Shown piece after piece: positions 1-12,271 of a DNA stretch of 64,000 nucleotides; position 1 is the first letter of the stretch, and each line of letters begins with the position of its first letter. A model generated the notes under the pieces. It saw only the letters and a program-made list of their open reading frames with translations, was not told the origin of the DNA and did no database searches. A program made the position numbers and the translations under genes. The DNA is taken from contig NC_092409.1 of the NCBI RefSeq assembly GCF_009017415.1, positions 1,302,001 through 1,366,000 of the forward strand, given 5' to 3'. Origin of the DNA: Aspergillus flavus (Eukaryota; Ascomycota; Eurotiomycetes; Eurotiales; Aspergillaceae).

Positions 1-3000
1 AGAAACCTACTTCGTGGTGGCACCTGTCAATCGACGCCTAACAGTCCCTTCTGGATCGTTGATCTTGGGTGTTCCGTGGGTCCAAATGCCTCTGATCAAC
101 TCTCTTTTCCGCTTATTTGTCCCGCCCCATCAGTCTCGGCCATTCTAGCCAACCTCTATACTGTCGGTGTCTTTTCTAGCATCTTCCAATGTCGCTCGAA
201 AAGCCATTCCATCCATTTCCCAGAAGGATCCAACGGTCTCTAATGATGTAGATCAATTCGAATTCATACATCATCCAAGACCTGCAATATAATTTAGCTG
301 CCGGCTAAAGACTGACCAATCGAGGAGCGGCCACGACTTTAGCTTCGCGCGGTGAGCTTGGACCGGAGGTCTGTGTTCTCGACAGTACCTTAATGGGTTA
401 ACTACCACACGAGCATGAAACGAACGCCACGACAGGCCCTTCAAAGGGGAGGCTTTTCCAACACCTCACGCCTGATATCTGAGTAGGTAGTACCCTCAGA
501 CCGACACTTATCTACACAACCCTGGGTCCGCACATCGTATGGTGCTGTGGCTGCACCTCGTTTCCAAGGTCCCAGACTACTTCCATACCTGGAGGGCCAG
601 CGGCGCGGGGAATTTAGTGCATCTACCAGAAGCCGAATCTGGTAATGTCGGACTAGAGTTTACTTGGTTTAGTCCGACTAAGTTTCCTCCTTCTCCAGGC
701 CATTGGAAATCCATCGAAACTTACAATGAAATGAAAAGAGAGCTAGCTACCCATGATCTGCATGATGTGTGTCGCAGTCTGACCCATCCCACGCGGCGCA
801 GCTAAATTAGAGCGACCTTTCCCCCTCTCCAGCCACGACCGAATGATGACAAGGGGGGCCTTATTCATTTCTGTTTTAGGCAGTTGAGGGGGGTTTCGGT
901 CCACGAAAGATAGGTGTCAAGTTGATTCATGAAGAGCTGATATAATCCGCAGCGCAGCCTATTGATCGCATTTCCTTTTTCCTATTCGTGAAACCCTAAA
1001 TCTGATCGGAAGGGAAAGCCAGCCGGGCGGGAGTGAAAGAAAAAGAGTATGGGAAGACATGGATCCACGACGGATAGGTGTCAAGATGCATGGGGAGACC
1101 TTCCTGACATGGAAGGACATCTTTGGCCTTCCCTTATGCACGTCAATATTCATAGGTGTCCATTCAGATCCATGGGGAGGTTCCAGGGTTGTTCCTCTCC
1201 TATCATACGTACCCTTACGTCATTGAGGCCTAATCGACGACTGCGTCCGACTCTCTCATTAGGTCTCAAAATGGACGAACAATGTGATTGTCTCTGGGCT
1301 TGAAAGTCCTGTATCATATCATACCGGATTATACCACTGGGCCTGTTAAAAAGACCTTCACTTTTTCTAAAGAGGAGACGGTCGCATTCAAAGGAGAGAA
1401 GATGTCCCGTTTACCCGGAACCTCGGGGTGTCAGGATAATTTTCCTTACTCCACCTTTTACCTGACCCTAGGTACCTAACGAACTAGGGAGAAAGTTAAG
1501 TTATAGCTCGTAGACTACGCCAGCAACGGGACACTCCGTCCCTCGAGGCCAAGCTATCCGATCGCCAGAGGTCATGATTGGAGAAAAAGTGGGTTGAGTG
1601 GGCGCGCACAGGGCAACTAATCATCCAGGTTACGAGTTTCATCTTTTGCAATGACAGTTGGAACGGAGACCGAGTTCGGCTGGGCTGACATTTATTTCTC
1701 GCAATATGCCTTACGGTCTCACTGCCGAATCGAGCCACTTGCATACCAACCGTGTGAAAGAGGGAGCGATCTGATTGGTGTTGAGGCCTCCGACCAAGCT
1801 TTATAGCGCATGTCTGCTTTTCACCAAAGAATGCAAATGAACCCGACCTCGTGAAATCTCAATACACGGGAACTGAATTCATCCTCATAGGTCGAATGGC
1901 CTGCACATGCCCAGACGTTGTACAATTGTCTCCCATCAATGGTTAATTATATCCCCAATCAATGCTCCCCACCTTGGCGAGTCATATCATGTTTACCCCT
2001 GCATTCTATCGAACCGGTTCCGCGACGGTTCTCTCAACCAGGCCCAATCACCGATACATTGGATACGAGTGTCGCCCCTCCCTCGTATCTGTTACCTAGT
2101 CGTTTTCTATCTGATAGGCCCACCGATGCACAATCAGGAGCCTATAGCCGTGTTATAGTGGGCTTCATTTGGTCCATGCGTTCTTAGGAAGATGATCAAT
2201 ATGACATGCACAGTCCTCCACCTATGTCCGATGTTTGATGGATATGCTACCTTCTCGGCGACCACGGATCGCCCCTCCCAAGGCCTTCTGGTAAGCCCTA
2301 AGATATCCCCGTATTTGTCAATGGTTCACATCGCCGATAGGTTTGACCACCGTCGCTTTAGCAACCTTCCTGGTCAAGGAACGAGGGTCCCCGTCTGGAC
2401 TTCAACAGATTGTTGCGACTCACTAGTCCCGTTCAGCCACCTTGGCGGTTTAGGGCTAACACATACCCTTCTGTTTTCAACCAGAAGCGCCGTGTCCTCG
2501 ACCATCGACGTTGATTGATAACGTAGCTTACAGGTTACTTTGCGACAACTAAAGCAGACTAGTATAGGCACCTGTCCACGGCATAAAACAAGACGTAAAG
2601 CTTAGGGATTCACCGGCGAGCCATGCGTCACCCCCTCTACGATGGTGGAGTGCCTAGGATTCATGCCGGTATCCTCAAGAGAGTTCTACATGTTTGCGAC
2701 TCAGATCCGGAGGCGAACGTCGAGATCACGAATGAAATGTTTTCCTCTGTTGGCGGGGGGATCATACCCCTTTCGGACGGCGACATAAAAGCGCACTGGC
2801 CTCATTATTAAACATCGATGACCATTCATAATGCTTTACCTCGCCAAGCCAGCACCGAAATACTGACGAATGGGAACAGACTGGAAGTGCGCCATCTAAT
2901 CATCTTGATCCTGGTACGGGTGTCGGTGGGGTAGGATCCACGAGGCTTTACACTGCACAGCATTGGGCGGCTGTGGCGTAGCACTATACGCAGTCAACTG

Positions 3001-3300
3001 AACAAGGTGATATCTCTAACTGGTTAGGAAGGAGAAGGTGGTGTGGTTTGGGAATGAATCGTAACTTTGACGACTGGAGTTTGAATTGATTGTACACAAT
3101 ATTAACAGTCGACATAAGGTTATCGTTGCATGTGAATGCCAGTAACCAAGATAATCCTATCAATCTTACAAAAGAGAAATAAAAATGAAGATAAACCAAA
3201 CGAGTAACAACAAAGCAATACAACTAGTAACTGAAAGGTACTTTGCCTGCGGTGTGAACTGTGCAATTTAGTATATGAATGTCCATCCACCGAGGACATA
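1..3300. other. Gene-poor stretch with no recognisable gene
   Basis: Open frames on both strands are short (at most about 110 codons), overlap each other, and match no family I can name. I see no convincing exon chain with splice sites, no tRNA-like box pair and no tandem repeat. Base composition is mixed rather than extremely AT-rich, so this does not look like a heavily RIP-mutated block by eye. It is most simply intergenic or long-decayed sequence. Confidence 0.5.
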
Positions 3301-5200
3301 CTATCCCTGACTTGTCCCATGACACATACGAGAACGGGATGATATGTGCGCCTCTCAGCCTCTCAGACTCCTGAAGAGAACTACTCTTGAATTATGCACT
3401 GAGTTTGCCATAGCGTTCTCAGTGTGTAGGTATATGCCGCTCGAAGGTTGCTATCAGTGTGCTCATTAATAAACCCCCGTATCTTGCACTGCTCGCTTTG
3501 GCGTCGCTTGACATGGCAGCAAGTATACAAGTTATTGCGAATTTAAACCAGTTAGGTTTCTTGACCTCTGTGTGATATGACTGCCAAACGATTCGGTGTT
3601 CTCGTTTAACCAACCATTGGTAGAAAGCTTTTGGCATCGGAAACCAATATAAAGGTCTTGCCAAGTATTGTATTGTAAAAGTAACTGTGAGTAAAGAGCG
3701 GATATAAATCGGACAGATTGCCATCTTTAGGATTTCGCAATGTGTTTCATTCACAACCATTAACTAAGGGTGTGTTGGACAATCGCGCGGGCCAGTCAGC
3801 CGGGGACTTTCGCCATCTATGAACATACCCTTCGTCTGGATCAGCCATTGGTTGAGCTGACTGGCAGTTTCGCTGGAGAATGGTATAGTGAGAAATGATA
3901 CTAATCTCCCAATAAGACGAACGCCACGGATGCCAGGCTCCAATACTTTCGAATTGTGCTGCGTTTTCCAAGAATGGGCGCAGTAGTTGTAGGGTGTTCC
4001 TTCGCGGTTGTTCAATCTAGAAGTTCTCCAACTCCAAGAATGATCGCGACCATGGCAGCTGCTAAGTGTGACATATGCATATTATTGTGAGTGAGTGGTT
4101 GAGCCAGTGCCCAGACCGTTGCATCACCAGGAAAGAATCGTCGGTGGCCACACCTGTATAGCGCGATATCAATGTCTTCTGTCTCATCGACATTACAGAT
4201 TTTTTTCCTTAATAAGTCTCTTGGTATGTTTGTTTCGTGAGCCCGGAGGATGTTCTCTTCTTTGCAGGGTAGGAGCTTAATCTCCGATTTTAATGTGGCT
4301 GCGGTGTGATATACCATAGACAATATACCCAGTGCATACGTACCAGCTGCTACCTATTTTCATGCTACTCATTCCTCAATCATCCAAAATCAGATCTGCC
4401 CCCGGTAGTGTATAACAGTTATATCTGTTGCCTCCGGAAAGTCGCCTTCCATAACAATGATAAAAACTCCCGATCTATCAGAGATGATTTGCTTTGATAA
4501 CTCTCAGTTCCCATCAGCGAGACCCAGTCACAGGCAAACCAATGATGGCGAGGACGCACCAGCTATCAGACAACTTGGTGTTACGTGGAGGCCAGTTGCC
4601 GGTCAGGATCGGACCCCAAATCGTGTCAACTAAAGTCCAGTAGTCGTCAGGTAAAACGCCTGTGTCGAGATCGTGTAAGCCCGGGATCCAACTGACAACG
4701 GGCGAAGCGTAGGCATGAGCTCGTTGAGTGTGGCGTTGATACACATATCTGGCTCCCTCGTTTGGCGGAAAGCGTGAAGCGTTCTTTGTTGAGCAGGTGA
4801 TAATTCGTCGATGATATTTCCAGAGATACTGTCGACACCATTTCCCGTGCAGCTTCCAACTTCGGAGGGTGCTTCCCGCCTAGCACTAATTATAAGGGTA
4901 AGTAGAGGTAATATATACTTCTTTAGAAAGGCCTTGCGACTAATAAAAGAGGTATCTGCTATATCCTACTTCTTGCCAATAACCAGTACAACATCAGAGC
5001 AATATCCCTCACACGCAAAGCTAAAACCATCGCGAGCAGTTATTTCAGGAATTGGATACGGATATGCTGATTTTTTATAGAGGTTGGGTTCCGCTTCTCT
5101 TAGCTCGACTATCGAAGTCATGTTGCCCCAGGCTAGACGGGACATGTATTGAAAAGTATGTCCGCAAAGTAGGAGGGACAGGGAGGGCAACAGGGTCGTG
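3300..5200 (-). pseudogene. Possible decayed or unrecognised minus-strand gene fragments
   Basis: Several protein-like open stretches lie on the minus strand in different frames, separated by stops. One covers 4012-4323 and contains the patch RCGHRRFFPGDATVWALAQP followed by a hydrophobic run. Others lie at 3764-4015, 3419-3760, 4514-4744 (containing LPDDYWTLVDTIWGPIL) and about 4640-4885. They could be exons of one unrecognised gene or remains of a broken gene. I do not recognise the family, and frame changes occur without clear splice sites, so decay is favoured. Confidence is low. Confidence 0.25.
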
Positions 5201-5759
5201 TGAACCAGGGAATTTGAGACGGATGGATCTCGTCTCAGCGGATATTTGTTACTAGAACATATTGTCCCCCATTTCCTTTATAAATTTCATCCAAAAGACG
5301 GTTCTTCTTTCTGGCCCCTGTGGTTCCGGTTATTTTCAATGTGTTTATTGGCAATATGTCGGTTGAGATTATTGGGTGATCACCTTCCTCTGTAGAGACG
5401 GTTTGGCTGACATAGTATCGATGCCATATTGCTAGTATCTCTGCTTATAATAAATGTAGACATCTTTCCTTAGTAAAACGCTTTGTAGCTCTAATAAGGG
5501 CCATGAAAAAGGGGTTTCTTGGATAGATGCCCTCGATATAGGTAGGCAAATTCTAAGAAGTTTTGGAAAGAGACTGATTCACAGTCTGGGTTGCTTTGAA
5601 AACAAACTTGAATTTTCCGAACTGGCCGTGGAGTCCTTCAGCCAGCATCATGACATTTTCTTTTCATACCTTCTGCTTTCAGTTCTCTAACTAATTCGGT
5701 GAGAACACACATAGGTCTGGCTATCCGGTAGCCGTTCTTGCATCCTCATCACTGGCCCA

Positions 5760-6481
5760 ACTAGGAGTCTCGCATGTTCAAATGCGTACTCCAAAAGAGC
5801 GGGAGGTTGTTTCTGGCCATAGTCATAAGGGTCGATACTTTGAAAGTACTTACTCGGACAGGCCCAAAACTGGCTTTTCTTTTCAGCAGTAGACGTAAAC
5901 GCAGTGTCTTTAGACCTCTTTGGATTAAAATAGTGCTCAGAAAGTCAAATAGAGATAATGGCGTGCCCATAAGTAATTCAGCCGGTATATTTTCTGTAAG
6001 GAACACGAGCTTCTCTTGATCGAAATCCCGCGTAAAGAGCCAGAATACTGTAAGCAAAGTATGACGATTGTATGAACTTTGCCTTTTCAAAGGATGGAAG
6101 CCCTAATCCCCGTAGCTTATGAGCGCAGTATCTTCGCGGATACCCTGATGGACGAGGACACATTTTCTTGATATGCTGAGTACCATATCGGGGACATCCT
6201 TGCCCAACTAGTGTCGGCCAGTACACATTCCCTATTAGCCGATCTAGTGCGATCGCTTTTGCGAAATAACCGTGGGTGTCATGGTACTGCTTCAAAGTCG
6301 GTGATACCTGTTTCTTGACTATACAGGGAGACCAGCAACTGCTCCACCAGGTGTTGCTCGGTGACTGCCTATATTTCATATCCTTCCCCTCGGTCCAGAC
6401 ATTGCACCACCCACATCGTCCAACGCTGGCGCACACAATGGTCCGGGATAATCTTCTGCTCTTGGTTGTACAGCCAGACAT
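5760..6481 (-). mobile_element. Ty3/gypsy-type retrotransposon relic (integrase region)
   Basis: The minus-strand frame 5978-6481 contains an H2C2-type integrase zinc-binding signature: HDTHGYFAKAIALDRLIGN, then VYWP, then a cysteine and GPRPSGYPR. This pattern is typical of integrases of fungal Ty3/gypsy elements. No reverse transcriptase, RNase H or complete integrase core is readable around it. The flanking frame 5760-6090 is open but unrecognisable, and neither long terminal repeats nor target duplications were found. I read it as a short, mutated piece of an old element. The reading rests on the motif alone. Confidence 0.55.
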
Positions 6482-6542
6482 GATGGTAACCCTGTGCCGC
6501 TAGTCGCCTTGAAATTGGCGAAGCCCATATCAATATTTAACC

Positions 6543-6576
6543 GTAAATCAATTCAGCACCAGACTGAACTTACTCC
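6543..6576 (-). repeat. Copy A of a 34-nt intron-like repeat (partner at 8657-8690)
   Basis: This 34-nt stretch matches 8657-8690 at 29 positions, including an identical 14-nt core GTAAATCAATTCAG. On the minus strand both copies read as a 5' splice site (GTAAGT), then a GCTGAAT element and ATTGATTTAC. In this copy the following bases are GG where the other copy has AG, so the would-be acceptor is broken. Confidence 0.6.
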
Positions 6577-8656
6577 AAGTTCTCAATCTTGACCACTGTA
6601 ATAGTGGTAGTAACGGTCATGTTCGTAGTGGCTAGCAAATGTCAGTCGATACCTTACCAAGGCGCACACCCTCTATATCATTAGTTAAGGCCTTGCTGTA
6701 TAACCCCCGTGTTCTCCCCGCCCCCTTCTCGTCGCCCACTGCAACATGGTTTAGGTTGATATTCGTCCTAGAGTTACCGGAGCATCGCGAGCATTTACAA
6801 TGGTCTGTTCATCATCCTCATCTGTAGTGTAGTCGTACTTTCCACAGAAATCAGTCAGATAATCGTGTGTTCTTCGGTGGCTAGCCGTATGCTTTGGGGT
6901 CGTGGACGTTTAGGACCACTTTCCATTTGGCAATAGTTCCACGATCCACTTGCCCACACAAGGTTTGTCCTCGCGTATCCCCTTCTCTGCAGGTCTCTGC
7001 TGTCTATCAAGAATGGCCACGCCTGGTAGTAGTTCCCACTCCCTGTCGAGCCATCCACAATGACCTGAAATGAGTCCCCGATCACTTTGTTAAGCTCGAT
7101 CATGGTATCACCAAGAGGGGAGTTCCTCCGGCTTCCGTAACCATGTCTACTGCAAGTTTTCCACCACCACCGGCGGCTCCAGGAGCAGGACGAGTTCAGT
7201 AATAAACATATCAGAGAGCAAATAGAATGATAAGACAAAAGAAGTTGACGCAGCATAGAATCGAAAATATGTAAAGGAGCCACAGCAGAAAGTTCCTATC
7301 AGTAAGTACGGGCGACATGATGACCTAGTCCGAGTCCGTCTCCTTGCCTTGAATAGAATCGACTATATTAGAGCCCTTTGACTATAATTAAACATCATCC
7401 CTGTTGAATAATTCGTTATCGAGTATCCCGTCGATTCTGTACTTCATAAACAAGGCCTGAGAATAAAGGTCTTGCATATGAAATGCTTTTTCAGCCTTAT
7501 TAGCATATCGTATAGCTGATTCATTAGACGCCTGATTGTATTTCCCCTATATCGCACAAATAATATAAGCAAATTGCTTTGCATTCTGGGCGTCTGATCC
7601 TCAAACAGTAGAATGTTAAAATCAACGGTTTGAAGCCCTTTACTCGGTTGCGTAGTAACTGCCTTCGGTATGGTTCTTTAAGCATCACTGAATAGGTCCT
7701 CTAGTTAAGCGACTGTGTAGTTTTCTGCTCGTAGATTGTTTGGATTTCCCATGATCTTGATCTTTAGGGACTTCTTCGAAGAAGGCCCTCAGAGTCATCC
7801 ACCATACTAGCCCTGGAAAACGCAGAAGAGAAGAAAAGGACACTATGTCGACCCTGTTTATGGTATGTAGTGATTGTGCCCCGGTGTATGGCTATTTAGA
7901 CGTGAATAGTGTCGTCAGTGAGGTTTCGAACCCTAAGCCCATTCTTTGGGTCCATTTGGTGGGGGGTGTGCAAGTGGCCTCCGTTCCTATAGAATGGTTT
8001 GTAGGATGAGGTTGATCCTCACCCTTGCAAGTGCTTCGTTTTCAATACTGCCATTGGTCATAATGCCTAGATCGTTAAGATCATCGGCTCCAAGGATAGT
8101 AAACCAGTGTGTGAGATATATAGCCTAATAACCATCCACTGGTTTCCTTGTGAGAATAGCGAGCTAGTTCTGGAAACGCGGACAGCCGACGGCAGATTGT
8201 AGGGGTAAAAGAAATTGTTTCTGGGTAATTTGTGAGCCTAGCTATAGGTCGTGGCAGCCTCGAAGGGCCATAGTGACTAATCCAGCGCGTGTTGCTGCGC
8301 ATTGCCAGCTCTGGTGGCGTCCCAGAAGTCGTCGAAGTACTGGGGCCTTGTGGTTTATTTCAATTGAGCTCATCCATACAATCCGAATCGCCACTAGCGA
8401 ACGTCCTTCATGACAATATCATTTTCCACCTCGATGGCTTCCCCCATTTCAATATCTTCCTCCTTCGCGGTGGAACGACGACACCGCCATGGAGGATGTG
8501 GGTCTCTGTTGGTCTTTCGATTCCACTGGACTTGTTAGTCTATATATCCAGCATAATATGGTACCCGGTAACAGTCAAGGAGAGCTTCTGCCCTTGGGTT
8601 TAATCCAGCTCGTACAGCTGTCCTGTTGCTCCGGAGACTCAAATGCGGTAATGACT

Positions 8657-8690
8657 GTAAATCAATTCAGCGCCAGAATGGACTTACCCT
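8657..8690 (-). repeat. Copy B of the 34-nt intron-like repeat (partner at 6543-6576)
   Basis: This is the partner of the copy at 6543-6576. On the minus strand it reads GTAAGT, GCTGAAT, ATTGATTTACAG, so donor, branch-like element and acceptor are all present within about 40 nt. The flanking exon-like sequences of the two copies are only weakly similar. Confidence 0.6.
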
Positions 8691-9199
8691 GAGTGAACGA
8701 TGGTGACGATTGTATGTATATGATATGCGCGGATGTCCATAAAAGTGCGATTCCGATGATCTATCATCCAAAGACCCAAGATTTCCCGAGCACTCCCGCC
8801 TGTTGTGGAAGTGATACACCCAAGCATCAGTGTTAGCCATATCTCCTGGAGAACTGGGAAGATGGCAATGAGAAAGCTGTTAGCCTTCATTGGTTTGTCA
8901 TCGCATGTGCTGTCTTCAGCTTAACACTCGTGGTGAACTCCAATATATATACTTCCTCATCCTCCTCCATGCAATCAAACTGGGAACGCAGGAGGGACGA
9001 GCGACGAGTCGGAGTGATAGACGAACCATCACCATAGCTTGTTGTGAAGCTCAGCCAGTGGACGGTCAACCTGCTCATAATCATTGGCATCTGTATGGAC
9101 TCTGACGTAGCCATAACTCGGACGAAGGGGTTCAAACATATAAAGATGAACCGAAGAATAAAACCCCCTGCGGGAATGGGTTGAAGATGGTCACAAGAT

Positions 9200-12100
9200 C
9201 AGACTCATGGATTGTTTTTGGGTGCAGGTACATTTCGTTCCATGGAGTACGCCCGTATGTTTTCTCATACACCGTTAAGGTCCAATCTAACCCCGAATGT
9301 TAGTGGGGTGTCGATTATAAAAGCAGTCAGTCATCAACATGCTCCTAATCGTGAATCTGCCACCAATTCATTGGGCTAATCAACCAGAAACAAGGCTCTA
9401 GCTTGTAGCACCCAAAGGATGATACGTCAATCGTATGAGAGCCGTACACGATATACTAATTGTTCGGAATAATTCCATGCTGGCTAGGTGCATAAAACCT
9501 GATGTCCACCTCAATGTCAGAGACATTGAATCAATACATAAGGCAAAAGAATATGCTGAAATCAGACTTTACTTCTTTGGTCCAGGGAACTGGAATTGTC
9601 CTTGTGGGTTTCAAGGCCTTTGCTGAAAACCGCCACGAGCAGGGGGCAAGTTACCATGTCTGTTTGTAGCTCGGACTAAGTCTTCCCATTCTTGCTGCTA
9701 TTCATCGAGTCGATGAGGGAACTGTCCTATGATCGTAATCTCGGTATCAGGGACGCTGGCGACAACAATTTCGATTTTGAAAATGCTTCACAGTACTTTG
9801 ACAATGTTGACGAATATAATTCCCAGACTCTCGCGATGGATTCTACTTCGCCTCTTAACAGGCCGTGTAGTAATTTTGTGTTTTTGGCTGTAGGTGTGCT
9901 TTTTTAGGTATTTGTATTCTGTCCATTGTGGATATTCAACATGAAAGTCAACATTGTTGAACACCAGCTATTAAAGAATCTGACAGTAGCACGACAGTAT
10001 CTCCTAGATCCTCGTTGACCAACCGAATTGTCCCACATTGAGAACCACGAAGAATTTCCTTGCAAGGGAGCAGAGATACACAAGCTCACGATATGATTTC
10101 GAGTATCGACGGGTGCGCGTGTTAAACAGAGGTTATCTGCTCCCAACCATACGCGGCTATAGCTTCTGGGCCGAGTAAATGTAAACTCGCAATATAATTT
10201 TCTCGTGAAGCGAGACGTTGAGTTTAAACCCTCTTGACTGAGTTTCAGGTGCGGATAATGGATGGGTATAACGAATTACCTCGCAGTTATAATTGTAACC
10301 TAGGCTGAGGAGTTGCCCCATTTCAGCATCCTAGGCCTTGTCGGCTAAAACATGTCTCAAGTCTGTTCAAGGCAAATGCATTTGCTTCCGTTCGGGTTTC
10401 ATGTTTCAAGCACTCGTCCCAGAGTTTGGCCCGATATGGTTTGAGCAGCTTTGACTCTTTGGCGTTCATTCTTGCAAGGCTTTCTGCTTTCCCTTGCTAT
10501 TGTAGGGTACATTTGCCAACGGCCTGCGTTTGTTTGCGGAACTCTGCAAATGACACATTTATTGCTTTCGCGTCGGGAACATGCCCGGATATGTATTAGG
10601 ATTATACATGCATGGGCTTTAAGATAGGTAATTGCTCTGAGATACGACCTAACTAATGTTGGGCCGCTGGGCAAAAGCTGCTCAGTCATTGTGATGCACC
10701 TGCTAATTTGATTATCTTTAGAAGGCAATACCACTTATCAAATTAGCGATTCATGTTGTGTCTGTAGGATTTGGGATAGTTGATGCCGCTGATCGAAAGA
10801 CGGGATAGATCTCTTTCTAGCTTGAGAGGTGCTAGATTAATAACCCAGAGACGAGATAAGTCTCTTTCTAGCTCGAAGGCTGTTGGAAGGTAGATACCAG
10901 ACAAAAGATAGTCCTTCATATAGATCTCTGAAGGTGGGAATTTACCGTGCCATTCACGCTAGTTTGAGATATAGTGATGGTATAAGCAAATAGAGAATGT
11001 AACCTGCATACCCCATTCCCCTGCTAATATTCACAGAGGGGATATGACGGACTAGGGAATACTATGTCCAGACTAGGTTAAGGTATAAGTAGATTAAAGT
11101 TGACTTAAGATTATATTCATATCGAGCATTCCATTCCTCCGATCGTGGAATGTGGTCCTTCTCTGCAGTTGACAGTACAAAGTATCCTGAGCCCTAAGCA
11201 CGACATCGATCGCGCATTTTATCCGGCATCATATTGAATATATGGCATCCTAAGTCTAGGGAATCTTTATCCAGGGTATAATCAAGGACTAAAGTCAATT
11301 ACCTCAACAAGATAAGTGTATTCAATGCGAATTTTCATTGCATTCTACCAATACCTCGGTACTTGATCAGGTATGACACCGACCATCTTGGCGTCTATTT
11401 CTCAATAATTAAAGTATAACAAGTCATATAGAACTCAATATATTTCCCAAGTGTATACAATGTCTCATTCTCTCCGACACCCTAGGAATCTAATAATATA
11501 ACCCACGACGATGCCCAACATAGACATAGCAGACACCCACACAAACTTCACAACCTTACATACCCATCACCCTAAATCACAACCCTAACTCACAATTTCC
11601 CAAAAAACACCACAAACCAAATCCCAAATCTATTAATAACAGAACCCAAAAGCAAAGCAAAGAAAAAACAAGACAAAACCCCTCCTAATCGACGGCCCCC
11701 CTTCCCAATCCGTCTTTGTTTGTCACAGATCTCAACAAATCCCTGGTTTGACTTGTGTGCGTGGACCAATGCGCTTGCATCTCGGATAAGACAACCATGG
11801 GTCGAAGTGGGGAGTTCGAGACACGGACACTTGAGGGTTGTTTTTGGGATGGAATTGTTAATTACATTTCTTTGGATTGGAAATTGGGATTGGCGTTTGG
11901 GGGTTTGGAGTTTTATTACTTTTTTTTATTGTATTTTGTTGGTATCCTGGGTGATGGTTTTAAATGTTGGTTTAGGGAACTGCAGCTAGTGACTACAGTC
12001 TGAGACAAGGTCTAGAATTTACTGTATTTATTGAAAAGTTGTTTTTGGATTGTTTGGTCCACTTCATTTCCGAACTGAGGGAGAACTCCTACTTACACCG

Positions 12101-12271
12101 GGATTCCATGGAATAAAGGTGACTGACCCAAGTTAAACCAACTGAATAAACCCTTGCCAATCCTGGCCCAAAAAATGTAACACCGATCCCTTTCCTTGCC
12201 TAATTTTCTAATCCGTATTTTTTTGATTGTTTTTTTGATTGTGAAATATTTACCGAAGGGGAATTTGCCCA
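9200..12271. other. Gene-poor stretch, AT-rich toward its end
   Basis: No recognisable gene is present. Open frames (for example 9692-9907 plus and 10399-10734 minus) match nothing I know and lack splice-supported extensions. A short imperfect direct repeat sits at 10804-10825 and 10855-10876. The stretch 11,500-11,690 is poor in G and rich in CAA/AAC runs on the plus strand. The last few hundred bases form the 3' flank of the GH128-type gene. Confidence 0.5.
10804..10876. repeat. Imperfect 22-nt direct repeat, 51-nt period
   Basis: GATAGATCTCTTTCTAGCTTGA at 10804 (split here as GATAGATCTC and TTTCTAGCTTGA) recurs at 10855 with three mismatches. It may be a remnant of a terminal-repeat element or a chance local duplication. 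Nothing around it identifies an element. Confidence 0.4.

Larger units (their letters stand above)
6482..9200. other. Decayed sequence with minus-strand exon-like pieces
   Basis: Minus-strand open stretches at 6855-7283, 8684-8890 and 8887-9135 have protein-like composition but match no family I know, and they are not joined by a clear chain of splice sites. A GTAAGT donor followed by a GCTGAAT branch-like site and TTTACAG occurs on the minus strand near 8690-8655. A partner copy lies near 6577-6542. This suggests remnants of one or more spliced genes. No function can be given. Confidence 0.35.

Noticed and set aside
7900..7950. A tRNA-like B box (GGTTCGAAACC on the minus strand)
   Set aside because: No matching A box or cloverleaf pairing can be drawn around it.
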